DNA from: Sphaerisporangium rubeum
GTDB lineage: Bacteria > Actinomycetota > Actinomycetes > Streptosporangiales > Streptosporangiaceae
Direction of reading: 5' to 3'
NCBI RefSeq assembly: GCF_014207705.1
Contig: NZ_JACHIU010000001.1
Span: forward strand, 496,001 to 560,000
Length of the DNA: 64,000 bases
A program made the translations under genes and the position numbers. Within the stretch, counting starts at the first letter, position 1. Every line of letters begins with the position of its first letter. Below, piece by piece: positions 19,509-29,556 of this stretch. Under the pieces are notes generated by a model that was not told the origin of the DNA, ran no database searches, and worked only from the letters and a program-made list of their open reading frames with translations.

Positions 19509-21008
19509 ATGGGTACACGAGGTGTGGAAGGTGCTTACCAGGGTGCGCTCCGTGCGTTCCAGAACCCGATGCTCGCCTTGCTCCACCAGACGCACGCGCC
19601 GTTCGTGGTGACGGTGCTGGCGATGGTGTTCACCGCGGAGCGGCCGAGGGTGACGGTGGCGGACACGCACGCGGAGATCAACGACGCGCTTGAGCAGTTG
19701 CGGGCCGCGGGCTACGGCGAGGAGGACAACCAGCCGCTGCCCACCGGGAACGCACGGGACCTGTGCAGGCAGTGGGTCCAGGCCGGGTGGTTGGTGCGGC
19801 AGGTGTCCGACGACGACGTCGAGGTGTACCGGCTGTCCGCGTACGGCGTGGGTGCGCTCGAGGTCGCGGGGCGGGTCGGCGGGGTGCGGACCAGGGTGTC
19901 GGAGTCCCGGGTCAGGACGCTGCTGGAGGCGATCGAGCGGCTCGCGCAGGACGCCGACCCGGACGTGATGGCCCGCATGCTGCGCCTCCACGAGGAGATC
20001 CAGCAGCGCCGGAAGGAACTGACCCGCCTCGAGAAGGGTGGCGTCGTCGAGACCGTCGAGGACGAGCAACTGCTTGAGGCGGCAGAGAACGTGCTGCACC
20101 TGGCGCGGGAGCTGCCTGCGGACTTCGCTCGCGTCGCCGAGTCGATCAAAGCCATCCAGCGCGACGTCGTCGCGGAGTTGCGGCACGACGTGCGGCCGAC
20201 CGGTGAGGTGCTCCGCGAGTACCTGGCCCGCGGCCAGCGCATCCTGGACGCGACACCGGAAGGCCGTGCGTTCGCGGGGGCGTTGCGCCTGATCGGGGAC
20301 CCGGCGCAGATCGACGACCTGTGGAGCCGGCTGCGCACGGTGCTGCGGCACCGGTTCACCGAACTGCTGCCGGAGCAGCAGCGGCGGGAGCTCACCGAGA
20401 TCTCGCGCCGGATCGAGCAGGGTGTCAAGGAGGTGCTGACCGCGCAGCGGCAGGCATCCCATGTGATCACCGCACAGGTCCGCAACCACGATCCGATGCG
20501 GGATCGGCAGGTCGACGAACTGCTGAGGGACGTGATGTCCGGTCTCCACAAGTGGGTGCCGGGTTCACGTCGCGGCGAGGCCGTCGAGCCGCTCCGCCGG
20601 CTGCCGGTCGCCGACGTCGGACACCTGCGGCAACGGATGAGCGACCTGCGGCCACCACAGCCACCCGCGCCGCTGCGGGAGTGGGACGAGGCCGAGGACA
20701 TGACGGCCGCGGACACCCGGGCATGGGGTGGCCCCCGGTACGCCGAGTTGCGCGCGCACCTGGCGGCCTTCGCGGGCGACGCGGAAAGCGTGGACGTCAT
20801 GGCCGCGTTCCGTGCGGCGGACGAGGACATCCGGCGTCCGGTCGACCTGCTCGGCCTTCTGGAAATCGCTCATGACGCCGGCCTGACCGAGTCGGACGAG
20901 GTCGCGGTCGTCGACACGGTCCGGCCCGACCGGACCCGGCGACGGTTCGCCCTCGGCGGTGTGGTGGCGGCGAACCCGGCGAGCGGGGACAGGAGTGGCG
21001 ATGAGTGA
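19509..21008 (+). CDS. jetA: Wadjet kleisin-like subunit JetA (DUF3375)
   Basis: A 499-aa protein with the DUF3375 pattern: [18 protein letters not shown] near the N terminus, a winged-helix part with [16 protein letters not shown] and [11 protein letters not shown], then long helices around [23 protein letters not shown]. In Wadjet type I systems JetA is the kleisin that closes the JetC ring and helps recognise small circular plasmids. Start ATG 19509 lacks a Shine-Dalgarno and may be leaderless; TTG 19503 and GTG 19524 are alternatives. It overlaps jetB by 8 bases. Confidence 0.9.
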   Translation: MGTRGVEGAYQGALRAFQNPMLALLHQTHAPFVVTVLAMVFTAERPRVTVADTHAEINDALEQLRAAGYGEEDNQPLPTGNARDLCRQWVQAGWLVRQVSDDDVEVYRLSAYGVGALEVAGRVGGVRTRVSESRVRTLLEAIERLAQDADPDVMARMLRLHEEIQQRRKELTRLEKGGVVETVEDEQLLEAAENVLHLARELPADFARVAESIKAIQRDVVAELRHDVRPTGEVLREYLARGQRILDATPEGRAFAGALRLIGDPAQIDDLWSRLRTVLRHRFTELLPEQQRRELTEISRRIEQGVKEVLTAQRQASHVITAQVRNHDPMRDRQVDELLRDVMSGLHKWVPGSRRGEAVEPLRRLPVADVGHLRQRMSDLRPPQPPAPLREWDEAEDMTAADTRAWGGPRYAELRAHLAAFAGDAESVDVMAAFRAADEDIRRPVDLLGLLEIAHDAGLTESDEVAVVDTVRPDRTRRRFALGGVVAANPASGDRSGDE

Positions 21009-21669
21009 GCCGGACGGCGCCGACGACTGGCCGGCGGCCACGGAGGCCGGGTTCATCGACCCGATCTCGATGGAGGACGATCCGGCGGAGTTGTTCGCCG
21101 GCGACGCGGGCACCCTGGACGTCGACGTGCGGCGGGTGCTGGTCCAGTTGTTGCGACGCAAGTTCCTGCTGGCGGAGAAGAACTCCGCGCAGTGGCGCAC
21201 GTTGCTGGAGAACCAGCAGATCATCGAGTCGCGGATGCACGACCTGTTCGTCCGGCTCGTGGTCGACCACGAGCGAGGAGTCGCCTACAAGCAGCAGGTG
21301 CGCTCGGTGGAGCTGGACGTGCCGATCCTGCTCAAGGACGACCCCTACAACCGGGCCGAGACGTTGGTGCTGGTGCACCTGCGGACCGTCTTCCAGCGGG
21401 AACGCGGCACGGGTGAGGCGTCCGCACGGGTGGACATCGAGGAGCTGGAGCAGACCGTGCTGACCTACTTCGATCCGAACGACCACAATGTGGCCCGCGG
21501 CCAGCAGGAGGTCCGCACCGCGGTGCAGCGGCTGGTCACCGAAGGCCTGCTCACGGAGGATTCCGCCGGCCGGTACCGGATCACCCCGATGGTGGAGGTC
21601 GTGCTGAGCACCGTGAAGCTCGCCGAACTGGAGCAGTGGTTGCGCGAACGGAACGAGGCCACGGCGTGA
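21001..21669 (+). CDS. jetB: Wadjet KITE-like subunit JetB (DUF4194)
   Basis: A 222-aa protein starting inside the end of jetA (ATGAGTGA overlap). It has the DUF4194 features: [50 protein letters not shown], and a C-terminal winged-helix with [14 protein letters not shown] and [11 protein letters not shown]. JetB is the MukE-like KITE partner of JetA. The strict overlap with jetA and jetC fits a stoichiometric complex. Confidence 0.9.
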   Translation: MSEPDGADDWPAATEAGFIDPISMEDDPAELFAGDAGTLDVDVRRVLVQLLRRKFLLAEKNSAQWRTLLENQQIIESRMHDLFVRLVVDHERGVAYKQQVRSVELDVPILLKDDPYNRAETLVLVHLRTVFQRERGTGEASARVDIEELEQTVLTYFDPNDHNVARGQQEVRTAVQRLVTEGLLTEDSAGRYRITPMVEVVLSTVKLAELEQWLRERNEATA

Positions 21670-24600
21670 GCATGATCGACACGCTGTTCGGGTTGATCCC
21701 GGCGGCGTCACGCGGTCAGCAGTGGGTGGCGCGCGATCTGCAACTGGTCAACTGGGGCGGCTACGACGGGTATCATCACCTGCGGCTCGCACCCGGCGCC
21801 ACCCTGCTCAGCGGAGGTTCCGGATCCGGCAAGTCGACGCTGATGGATTCCTACATCGCGTTGCTCATGCCGCACACGACTCCCTTCAACGGCGCGTCCA
21901 ACGGCGGAGTGGTCGGCAGGCCCCGCGGCAAGGACCAGCGCAACATCCTCTCCTACGCGCGCGGCAAGCTCGACGAGTCCCGGAGCGACGGCGAGACCAA
22001 GTCACGGGTCCTGCGTGGGGACGGCCGCGACACCTGGTCCGCCATCGCGATGACGTGGGCCGACCGCACCGGCGCCGAGTTCACCGCGCTCCGGGCCTGG
22101 TACGTCCCGTCATCGGCCCGCGGCCTCGACGAAGTCATCCCGGTACGCGCCACCTGCGACCACTCGTACGATCTGCGCACCCTGGAGGGCCCGGCGAACA
22201 AGAAGCTCGTGCGTGCCGAGGTCGAGGCGACCGGCTTGAAATGGTGCGAGACCGACCGCGACTTCACCGCGCGTCTCCACACCACGCTCGGCATCGGCGC
22301 CGCGGGCGACGGGCACAAGGCGGTCGCGCTGCTCGGACGCATCCAGGCCGGTCAGCAGATCACCACCGTCGACGCGCTGTACAAGACGATGGTCCTTGAG
22401 GAGCCGTCCACACTGGCCACGGCGGACGCGGTGGTGCAGCAGTTCGACGAACTCTCCGGCACCCGGACCAGGATGATCACCGCGCGTCAGCAGGTGAAGG
22501 CGCTGACACCGATCCGCGAACACCGGCGCGCCATCGACGAAGCAGAGGCACGGTCGCGCCTGATCGACCAGGTCGGATCGTTCACCGACACGTCGTCCCC
22601 TGCCGCGTTGTGGCGTCACGAACGCCGGCTCGACCTGCTGCGCTCCGCCGAGAAGGACCTGGCCGAGCGGCACCGCCGAGCCAAGGAGGAACTGTCGGAG
22701 ACCACCGCACTGGTCAAAGCGACCGAAACGCAGCGCGACGGGGTGGACGACACGCTTCGTGCGTCCGGTGGTGACCGTCTGGACACCGCGCTCCGGGAGA
22801 TCCGCGGCGTGGAGCAACGACTGGGTGATGTCGAACGCTCGCGGGAGCGGCTGGACCGTGCGCTCGCCACCATCGGCGCCGGCGTGGCGAACGGGGACGA
22901 CTTCGCCGCACTGGTCGAGACGGCGCGTCGCTCGCTGGCCGACGCCGACGCCAGAAAGACCGTCCGGAAGCGGTTCGCCGACGCGATGGCGGAGAAGAAG
23001 GACGCCGACCGCGAGCTGGCCGGGTTGCTCGCCGAGCGCAAGGCGGTCGGTAACCGGCGGGGCAACATCCCGACCGAGCTGCACGCGGCTCGCGCGGCGC
23101 TGGCCGAGGCCGCCGGGCTCAGCCCGGACGACGTGCCGTTCGTCGGCGAGCTGATCGAGGTGCGGACGGAGTTCGAGCCGTGGCGCGAGGCGTTCAACCT
23201 GGCACTCGGCGGATTCGCCACCCGCATGCTGATCGACATCGGCCGGCTCAACTCGTTCCGCGAGGCGATCAACGCGGTGCCGACCGCGCGGCGTGTCCAT
23301 TTCGAGGGTGTGCGTACCGGCCTGCGTGACGAGGTCGGGCTGGACGACAGAACGCTCCCCGGCCGGCTCGACTACCGGCCGTCGCCGTTCACCCCATGGC
23401 TCAAGAGCGAGCTCGCCAGGCGGTTCGACTTCGTCTGCGTCGAGACGCCGAGGTTGCTGGCGCAGTACCCCAAAGCGCTCACGATCACCGGCCAGACGTC
23501 GGAAGGCGGCCGTGGCGCACACGGCGGCCACGGCCGCGCCAACCTGCTCGGTTTCACCAACAGCAGGTTGCTCGCCGACCTGGAGAGCCGGATCGGCCTC
23601 GCGCGCGAACGCCTCGACGACGCGGTCGCGCTGGAGTCGAGCGCGGAAGAGAACCTCAACTCGTTCGACACCAGACGCATGACCTACCAGACCCTGACCG
23701 AGTTGTCCTGGGACCAGGTGGACGTCGAGTCCGTCCTGGCGGAACTGGCACGCTGGAACCGTGTCGTCGACGAGGTCCGCGCAGGCAACCCGAGAATCGA
23801 CCGGCTGCAGGGCCAATTGGAGGAGCTCAAGGAGCGGGTCAGGGAACTGACCGAGCGCGTCGGCCGGCAGAAGGACAACGTGACGACACTCGGGGAGTCC
23901 TGGGAGTCGACGGCCGAAGAGGTGGACCGCGCTCAGAAGGCACTCGACACGGCCGTGGAGACAGGTGCCGAGGTCGGCCGGGAACACCGGGCCTACCTTG
24001 CGGCGCTGTTCGGTGGCGACCCCGACGGCACCAGTGCGCTCGCGGACTTCGACGCGGCGGTGCGACGGGCCACCGAGCGGCTCCGCGCCGACCGGCAGTC
24101 CGCGGCGGAGACGATCGACAGGTCGAAGAAGACGCTGCTCGACACGTTCTCGACGTTCGTCGAGCGCTGGCCGAACCCGAATCTCGGCATCGACGCCGAC
24201 ACCTCGTACCGCGACTTCGACCGTTTGCTCACCGACCTGGAGACCAGCGGGCTGCACGAACTGGAGACCGAGTGGCGGGACAGTCTCCTCGAACTGTCCG
24301 GCAACGACCTGACCGGCCTGGACAGCGAACTGGCCGCCGCCGTCCGGGAGATCCGCGACCGGATCGACCCGGTCAACCGCATCCTCGCCGAACTGCCGTT
24401 CGCCGACGACAAGCACCGGCTGCGCATCGACCCGCAGGAGAGCCACTCCACGGTCCGCGCTCGGTTCCGCAAGGAGCTGCGCGACGTACGCGCCTTCATC
24501 GACCAGGCGGCGACCGACGACGAGCGGGAACGCGCCTACCACCGGATGGCCAAGGTGATCGACCGCATCCGCCGCACCGCACCCGATTTCGCCGACCTCG

Positions 24601-25001
24601 TCGACGTCCGCAACCATGTCCGGATCAGTGCCGAGAAACGCGACCTCGACGGCGGCCACGTCGCCGTGTACGACCACATCGGCGAGAAGTCCGGCGGCGA
24701 GTCGCAAGAGCTGGTCGCCTTCATCGTCGGAGCCGCACTGCGGTACCAGCTCGGCGACGCGGGTGCCGCACGTCCCCGCTACGCTCCCGTCTTCCTCGAC
24801 GAAGCCCTCATCAAGGCGGACGCGCACTTCACCGGCCGGGCCATCGGCGCGTGGCGCGGCCTCGGCTTCCAGCTCGTCATCGGCGCACCCAACGACAAGC
24901 ACAGCGCGATCGAGCCCCATGTGGACGCCGAGTACCTGATCCTCAAAAGCTCTCAAGGCCGATCCTGGGCCAAGCCCCTGGTCGGTGTCCCGGACGCATG
25001 A
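21666..25001 (+). CDS. jetC: Wadjet SMC/MukB-like ATPase JetC
   Basis: A 1111-aa SMC-like protein from GTG 21666 (GTGA overlap; ATG 21672 is an alternative). Walker [10 protein letters not shown] is at about residues 50-58, two long coiled-coil arms flank a central hinge region, and the C-terminal head has the ABC signature KSGGESQEL and Walker [15 protein letters not shown]. It should form the DNA-extruding motor of the Wadjet complex. All ATPase motifs are intact, so the motor part looks functional even though jetD is truncated. Confidence 0.92.
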   Translation: MSMIDTLFGLIPAASRGQQWVARDLQLVNWGGYDGYHHLRLAPGATLLSGGSGSGKSTLMDSYIALLMPHTTPFNGASNGGVVGRPRGKDQRNILSYARGKLDESRSDGETKSRVLRGDGRDTWSAIAMTWADRTGAEFTALRAWYVPSSARGLDEVIPVRATCDHSYDLRTLEGPANKKLVRAEVEATGLKWCETDRDFTARLHTTLGIGAAGDGHKAVALLGRIQAGQQITTVDALYKTMVLEEPSTLATADAVVQQFDELSGTRTRMITARQQVKALTPIREHRRAIDEAEARSRLIDQVGSFTDTSSPAALWRHERRLDLLRSAEKDLAERHRRAKEELSETTALVKATETQRDGVDDTLRASGGDRLDTALREIRGVEQRLGDVERSRERLDRALATIGAGVANGDDFAALVETARRSLADADARKTVRKRFADAMAEKKDADRELAGLLAERKAVGNRRGNIPTELHAARAALAEAAGLSPDDVPFVGELIEVRTEFEPWREAFNLALGGFATRMLIDIGRLNSFREAINAVPTARRVHFEGVRTGLRDEVGLDDRTLPGRLDYRPSPFTPWLKSELARRFDFVCVETPRLLAQYPKALTITGQTSEGGRGAHGGHGRANLLGFTNSRLLADLESRIGLARERLDDAVALESSAEENLNSFDTRRMTYQTLTELSWDQVDVESVLAELARWNRVVDEVRAGNPRIDRLQGQLEELKERVRELTERVGRQKDNVTTLGESWESTAEEVDRAQKALDTAVETGAEVGREHRAYLAALFGGDPDGTSALADFDAAVRRATERLRADRQSAAETIDRSKKTLLDTFSTFVERWPNPNLGIDADTSYRDFDRLLTDLETSGLHELETEWRDSLLELSGNDLTGLDSELAAAVREIRDRIDPVNRILAELPFADDKHRLRIDPQESHSTVRARFRKELRDVRAFIDQAATDDERERAYHRMAKVIDRIRRTAPDFADLVDVRNHVRISAEKRDLDGGHVAVYDHIGEKSGGESQELVAFIVGAALRYQLGDAGAARPRYAPVFLDEALIKADAHFTGRAIGAWRGLGFQLVIGAPNDKHSAIEPHVDAEYLILKSSQGRSWAKPLVGVPDA

Positions 25002-25126
25002 GCGCACTCGTCACCCCGGCGGACGCCGTCGCCGCCGTCCGCCGCAAGCTCGACCAGAAATGGGCCGAGGCCGTACGCGCCGACCTCGACGTCAGGATCC
25101 GCCGGCTCCTGCTCGGTCAGAAGTAA
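24998..25126 (+). pseudogene. jetD: Truncated jetD (nuclease subunit) remnant
   Basis: ATG 24998 overlaps the jetC stop (ATGA), as expected for jetD. The frame gives a JetD-like start (VTPADAVAAVRRKLDQKWAEA) but ends after 42 residues with RRLLLGQK and TAA. Full JetD is roughly 350-420 aa with DUF3322 and a Toprim DUF2220 nuclease domain. I see no continuation in any frame in the 90 bp before the next gene, so this is a deletion rather than a simple frameshift. Confidence 0.7.
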
Positions 25127-25170
25127 GCGGACCCTCGGCGGTCGTGAATTGGTCCTCTGATGACAGGCGC

Positions 25171-25200
25171 AATCGGACTTCATCGCGTGTACCGATTCCT
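25171..25200. promoter_or_regulatory. Candidate MocR operator, copy 1 (upstream of FAD oxidoreductase)
   Basis: GCGTGTACCGATTCCT at 25185-25200 matches 15 of 16 bases of a site upstream of the MocR gene. AATCGG (25171-25176) and CCGATT (25192-25197) form an inverted repeat here. It lies 16-45 bp before the oxidoreductase ATG. Confidence 0.5.
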
Positions 25201-25215
25201 GTCAGTGTGAGTGAC

Positions 25216-26571
25216 ATGACAACGACAGCGACCGGCTTCGACGGCCGGCTCCTCACCCCCGGCGACATCGGCTACGACGCCGCACGTACCGTCTGGAACG
25301 CCATGGTCGACCGGTATCCACGGATGATCGTCCGTGCGGCGGGTGCCGCCGACGTCGTGGCCGCCGTGCGGATGGCCAGGGAGTTGGACCTGGAGATCGG
25401 CGTGCGCTGCGGTGGCCACAACGTCGCCGGGTTCGCCGTGCCGGACGGTGGGCTCATGATCGATCTGACGCTCATGGGAGGTGTGCGGATCGATCCGGTT
25501 CGCCGCCGGGCTCGGGTGCAGGGCGGCGCGCTGCTCGGCTCGCTGGACCTTGCGTCGCAGGCGTACGGCCTGGCCACCACCGCCGGCAACGTCTCGCACA
25601 CCGGTGTCGGCGGGCTCACGCTCGGCGGCGGCATGGGCTGGCTGGCACGTCAGCACGGACTGGCCTGCGACAACGTCATCTCCTACACCATGGTCACCGC
25701 GGAGGGGGATGTGGTGACGGCGAGCCGCACCGAGAACCCCGACCTGTTCTGGGGGCTGCGTGGCGGTGGCGGCAACTTCGGCATCGTCACCGAGTTCGAG
25801 TTCCAGTTGCATCGCACCGGCACGCGGACACTGGTCGCCGAGTTCGACTTCCGCGCCGAGGACGCCGTCCCGGTCGTCGAGGGCTGGCGCGACCTGAACG
25901 CGGTCGCGCCACGGCAGGCGACCTTCACCGCCGATGTCGGCAGCGGTCCCGCCGGTCCCATCGCCACGGTGGGGTTCGTGTGGGTCGGCGACCCGGCCGA
26001 AGGCAGCCGGTTACTTCCTGAGATGCGGGGGCTCGGCCGTCCCATAGGGTCGCGCGTCACCACACCGTCGTACCTCGAACTCCAGCGACGTGACGACTCC
26101 ACCGGCGGCCACACCTACCGCCGCTACTCCAAGGCGCATTACCTGCGGCGATTCCCCACCGCGGCGATCGAGGCGTTCCTGCTGCGCGGCGGCGCCGACC
26201 TGAGCGCGAACCCGTACCTGCCGAGCGTCGGCCTGCAGGCGCACGGCGGCGCGATCGCCGACGTCCCCGAGGCGGACGCGGCGTTCAGCCACCGCGGCAC
26301 GATGTTCGAGTTCGGCGCCGGCGCTCGCTGGACCGACCCGGCCGAGGACGACACGAGGATGGGTGCCGCCCGCGCCGCCGGCGCGTCGCTCGAACCGTAC
26401 GCGAGCGGGGTGTACGTCAACTCGCTGACCGTCGACGAACTGGCCGACGGACGACGCGGCGTGGAGCGGGCCTACTCGGCCGCGAAGCTGGCCCGGCTGA
26501 CCGCACTGAAGACCGCGTACGACCCGGCCAACGTGTTCCACCTGAACCAGAACATCCCCCCGGCACACTGA
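25216..26571 (+). CDS. FAD-binding oxidoreductase, BBE/VAO family
   Basis: A 451-aa enzyme with the p-cresol methylhydroxylase/VAO FAD fold: RCGGHNVAGFAVPDGGLMIDL (split around residues 60-80; His of GGHN is the usual FAD-linking residue), TTAGNVSHTGVGGLTLGGGMGWLARQHGL, and a C-terminal BBE motif YDPANVFHLNQNIPP. No signal peptide, so cytosolic. I use ATG 25216; GTG 25207 is in frame. It probably oxidises a sugar, alkaloid-like or polyketide alcohol; the substrate is unknown. The convergent MocR gene shares its promoter motif. Confidence 0.88.
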   Translation: MTTTATGFDGRLLTPGDIGYDAARTVWNAMVDRYPRMIVRAAGAADVVAAVRMARELDLEIGVRCGGHNVAGFAVPDGGLMIDLTLMGGVRIDPVRRRARVQGGALLGSLDLASQAYGLATTAGNVSHTGVGGLTLGGGMGWLARQHGLACDNVISYTMVTAEGDVVTASRTENPDLFWGLRGGGGNFGIVTEFEFQLHRTGTRTLVAEFDFRAEDAVPVVEGWRDLNAVAPRQATFTADVGSGPAGPIATVGFVWVGDPAEGSRLLPEMRGLGRPIGSRVTTPSYLELQRRDDSTGGHTYRRYSKAHYLRRFPTAAIEAFLLRGGADLSANPYLPSVGLQAHGGAIADVPEADAAFSHRGTMFEFGAGARWTDPAEDDTRMGAARAAGASLEPYASGVYVNSLTVDELADGRRGVERAYSAAKLARLTALKTAYDPANVFHLNQNIPPAH

Positions 26572-26584
26572 CGCGCCTGGATGT

Positions 26585-26670
26585 GCCGCCGGCTGAGCGC
26601 GATCGGACTCCCCGTATCACCCGGATGGCCGCCGGCTGAGCGCGATCAGACTCTCCGCATCTCGCGGATG
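26585..26670. repeat. Tandem duplication of the 3' end of the MocR gene
   Basis: Two adjacent 43-bp units (26585-26627 and 26628-26670) agree at 38 of 43 positions. The second contains the last codons and stop of the MocR gene, the first is non-coding. It separates the two convergent genes. Confidence 0.8.
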
Positions 26671-28085
26671 GCCGTCGCCAGCAGCGCGACCCCCTCGGCG
26701 ATGGCGGTCTCGCCGAGGATGGCGTAGCCGAAGATGAGACCACCCGGTCCGGTGCCGGCGATCCGGTACGGCCCGACGCCGTGTATGCCGAGCCCGTGCC
26801 GCGCGGCGGCCGCCACCACCTCCGTCTCGTCGAGGCCGGGCGGGAGCCAGGCGACCACATGCTGTCCGGCGGCGATCCCGGCCGGTTCCAGGTCGGGCAG
26901 ATGGGTGCGCAGCGCGTCCAGCAGCGCGTCGCGGCGACGGCGGTACACCGGACGCATCCGGCGCAGGTGGCGGTCGAACTCGCCGCGCGCGAGGAAGTCG
27001 GCGAACGCCAGCTGGTCGATGACCGGCGAACCACGGTCGGCGAGCACCTTCGCCGCGGCGACCTCGGAGACCAACCGCGGAGGCACCACCAGCCAGCCGA
27101 GCCGCAACCCCGGCGCGAGCGTCTTGCTGGCCGTACCGCAGTAGACGACATGATCAGGCGCCAGACCCTGCATGGCCCCCACCGGCGACCGGTCATACCG
27201 GTACTCCGCATCGTAATCGTCCTCGACCACCAGCGCGCCACGGCGCCTCGCCCAATCAATCACCTCGGCCCTCGCCGCAGCCGACAACACCCCCCCGGTC
27301 GGCCACTGATGCGACGGCGTGAGCACCACCGCGTCGGCGTCGGCCCGACGAAGCGCATCGACCCGCACACCGTCCCGGCCCACCGGGATGCCGACCACGT
27401 CCAGACCAGCGGCGCCGGCCACCACCCGAGCGTCGTCGTTGGACGAGGGGTCCTCCAGGGCGATCCGCCTGGCGCCGCGCCGGACGAGCACCTGGATCAG
27501 CAGCGAGATGCCTTGCCCATACCCGCTGCAGATCACCATGTTCCCCGGCACGGCCGACGTGCCGCGCACCCGGTTGAGGTAGTCGCACAGTGCGTCGTGC
27601 AGTTCCGGCACACCACGTCCGTCGAGGTAGGCGAACCGTTCGTTGGGGGTGGTGGTGAGCACGGTACGGACCGAGCGCAGCCAGGCGGCCCGCGGGAACC
27701 GCGACACATCGGTGCGTCCGTACCCGAAGTCGACCCTGACCCCGGCTCCGCGCACGACCGGCCGCACCACCGATGCCACCGGCCCGGCACTCGCGGCGGC
27801 AGGCGGCATCGACGCGGCGACCTGGGTGTAACCACCCGGCCGACTGGCAAGGTAGCCCTCGGCCACAAGCTGCTGATACGCCTCCACGACCACCCCGCGG
27901 GAGACCCCGAGGCCGGTCGCGAGCGTGCGCGTAGGTGGCAGCGACGCACCCGCTCGTAGCCGACCGGCCCGGATGCCGGCGCGGATGGACGCCTCGATCT
28001 GCCGGTGCAGCGGCACCCCGGCATCACGGTCCAGCTCGATGAGCAGGTCCTCAGCCGGCCCTGACCTGGCCCTCGATCGGCCCAT
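26646..28085 (-). CDS. MocR/PdxR-family GntR-aminotransferase regulator
   Basis: A 479-aa protein. An N-terminal GntR winged helix (about 18-90: PLHRQIEASIRAGI, LPPTRTLATGLGVSRGVVVEAYQQL) is followed by a class I aminotransferase-like domain with the PLP lysine in YCGTASKTLAPGLRLGW and DDYDAEYRYD upstream. MocR proteins sense PLP-linked ligands. The upstream region holds a motif repeated before the FAD oxidoreductase gene, suggesting control of that gene and itself. Confidence 0.92.
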   Translation of the reverse strand: MGRSRARSGPAEDLLIELDRDAGVPLHRQIEASIRAGIRAGRLRAGASLPPTRTLATGLGVSRGVVVEAYQQLVAEGYLASRPGGYTQVAASMPPAAASAGPVASVVRPVVRGAGVRVDFGYGRTDVSRFPRAAWLRSVRTVLTTTPNERFAYLDGRGVPELHDALCDYLNRVRGTSAVPGNMVICSGYGQGISLLIQVLVRRGARRIALEDPSSNDDARVVAGAAGLDVVGIPVGRDGVRVDALRRADADAVVLTPSHQWPTGGVLSAAARAEVIDWARRRGALVVEDDYDAEYRYDRSPVGAMQGLAPDHVVYCGTASKTLAPGLRLGWLVVPPRLVSEVAAAKVLADRGSPVIDQLAFADFLARGEFDRHLRRMRPVYRRRRDALLDALRTHLPDLEPAGIAAGQHVVAWLPPGLDETEVVAAAARHGLGIHGVGPYRIAGTGPGGLIFGYAILGETAIAEGVALLATAIREMRRV

Positions 28086-28098
28086 GTGACCGGACCTT

Positions 28099-28118
28099 AT
28101 CGGCGTGCACCGATTCCT
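28099..28118. promoter_or_regulatory. Candidate MocR operator, copy 2 (upstream of mocR)
   Basis: GCGTGCACCGATTCCT (28103-28118), 18 bp before the MocR ATG. ATCGG (28099-28103) and CCGAT (28110-28114) form a compact inverted repeat. See copy 1 at 25171-25200. Confidence 0.5.
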
Positions 28119-28155
28119 ACCAAGTCCCTGACGGACCGGACCTCGTCTTCAGCCT

Positions 28156-28173
28156 GGCCGGCTGGATCCGGCC
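28156..28173 (-). terminator. Possible terminator of the toxin-locus operon
   Basis: Six-pair GC stem GGCCGG (28156-28161) with CCGGCC (28168-28173), about 48 bp after the last gene of the minus-strand operon. The stem is short, so this is weak. Confidence 0.35.
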
Positions 28174-28220
28174 CGCTCCCCCCACGAACTCGCGGCCCCG
28201 CACCCCCCGGTCCGCCCTGT

Positions 28221-29468
28221 CTAGAGTTTGTGGATCGCGCCGGCGACGTTGAGGTCGTAGTTCACGTAGAGGCCGTTGTAAGAACCTGTGGTGATCTTCT
28301 TGTAGGGACCCCAGTAGACGGTCAGGTCGCTGTTGGCGTGGAGGTGCGTGTTGATCTGGCAGTCGTCCTCGACGGTGAGGCCGCCGTTGGCGGTGAGTTT
28401 GTCCCTGACGTCGAGGGTGCCGTCCACGGAGAGGTGACCGTCCACGGAGAGGCCGCCGTTGGCGGAGAGCTGGTTGCTGACATAGAGGGAGCCGTTGGCG
28501 TTGAGGGTGCCGTTCGTGGTGAGGCCGCTGTCGGCCGTGAGGAGCCGTCGCACGCTGACCTCGTCGTTCGCGGTGAGAAGCTGATTCACGGTGAGGCCGC
28601 CGTTGGCGGTCATCTGGCCGTCCACAGCGAGCCGTGACTTGGCCGCGATGTCCCCGGTGCTGGTCAGGCCGCTCAGGGTGGGGTTGGTGATGGTGACGGT
28701 GAGGGTCGCGTACCGGTAGGCCGGCGTGGAGTCGTCGGACTGCTGGGTTCCGGAGGTCGCCACCGCTTTCAGGGTGAAAGTGGTGTCATTGACGATCTTG
28801 CCTTGGGGGACGGTGCAGAAAGTGCCGGGCCCTTCGTAGAGGGTCGTGCCGTCGCCGTCGTAGAGCTGGAAATAGCTGCCGTTGCTCTCCCAGGAGAAGC
28901 GGACGGTGTCGCCGGCGTTGAACCTCGTCCGGGGAACGGTGGGCTTGTCCGGGGCGGTGGACAGGAAGTTGTGCAGGTAGAAGACGGGCTCGACGGTAGG
29001 CAGGGAGAGCGCCAGCGGGTCCCTGCGCTTGGACGAGCCGCTGGTTGTGTCCGAATATTCGGTGATGAAGCAGTTGAGTCCGCTGCCGCCACTGGCGGCG
29101 AGCGTGCCGCTGACGCGGAACTGCAACGGCTCGTTGACGAGCTCGAACTCGGGGATGGGTGGCTCGAAGATGAGCTGGTAGTAGCTCGTGCCGGTGGCGA
29201 GGCCGAGTTCCTGGCCGGTCTTCATCTGGAACGACAGGGGACTCCAGTTGCCGCCGATGACCTCGCCCTTGGGTTTCTCGGTGAAGTACGCGCCTTCCGG
29301 TGTGCCGGCCGGGACGGCGATGTCGATCTTCTGGCAGTAGATCTGCTGGCCGGACGGACTGGAGACGGTCAGGTCGATACGGGCGGGGGCGGGCTTCTCG
29401 GGTGTGCCGGCCTCAAGCGTGGCCGGGGTGGTGGTGGTGCTGTAATGCAGCAGGTTGGGGCCTGACAT
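28221..29468 (-). CDS. Fibre-like beta-repeat protein, unknown function
   Basis: A 415-aa protein from ATG 29468 with AGGAG ten bases upstream. The first half (about 1-270) is beta-rich, with an Ig-like part around VRFSWESNGSYFQLYDGDGT. The second half (about 280-405) is a run of 10-12-residue units of the form xLTANGGLTVNG / LSVDGTLDV, as found in phage tail-fibre and other beta-helical shafts. No signal peptide or membrane segment is seen. As last gene of the ribosome-inactivating-protein operon it could be a binding or scaffold component. Not recognised by name. Confidence 0.7.
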   Translation of the reverse strand: MSGPNLLHYSTTTTPATLEAGTPEKPAPARIDLTVSSPSGQQIYCQKIDIAVPAGTPEGAYFTEKPKGEVIGGNWSPLSFQMKTGQELGLATGTSYYQLIFEPPIPEFELVNEPLQFRVSGTLAASGGSGLNCFITEYSDTTSGSSKRRDPLALSLPTVEPVFYLHNFLSTAPDKPTVPRTRFNAGDTVRFSWESNGSYFQLYDGDGTTLYEGPGTFCTVPQGKIVNDTTFTLKAVATSGTQQSDDSTPAYRYATLTVTITNPTLSGLTSTGDIAAKSRLAVDGQMTANGGLTVNQLLTANDEVSVRRLLTADSGLTTNGTLNANGSLYVSNQLSANGGLSVDGHLSVDGTLDVRDKLTANGGLTVEDDCQINTHLHANSDLTVYWGPYKKITTGSYNGLYVNYDLNVAGAIHKL

Positions 29469-29556
29469 GAGGAAGATCTCCTTGTGGACGAGGGGTGGGG
29501 TGCAGGGGACCGCTGGTCCCACCGCGGGGTCTCCTCGGGGTGAGGGAGGGATGCGG

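Noticed and set aside
22110-25007. 965-codon minus-strand open frame opposite jetC
   Set aside because: Antisense shadow: jetC on the plus strand carries all SMC motifs and gene overlaps. The minus frame has no motif and no start context.
25127-25215. Rest of jetD in another frame
   Set aside because: The 90 bp after the remnant give no JetD-like sequence in any of the three plus frames.
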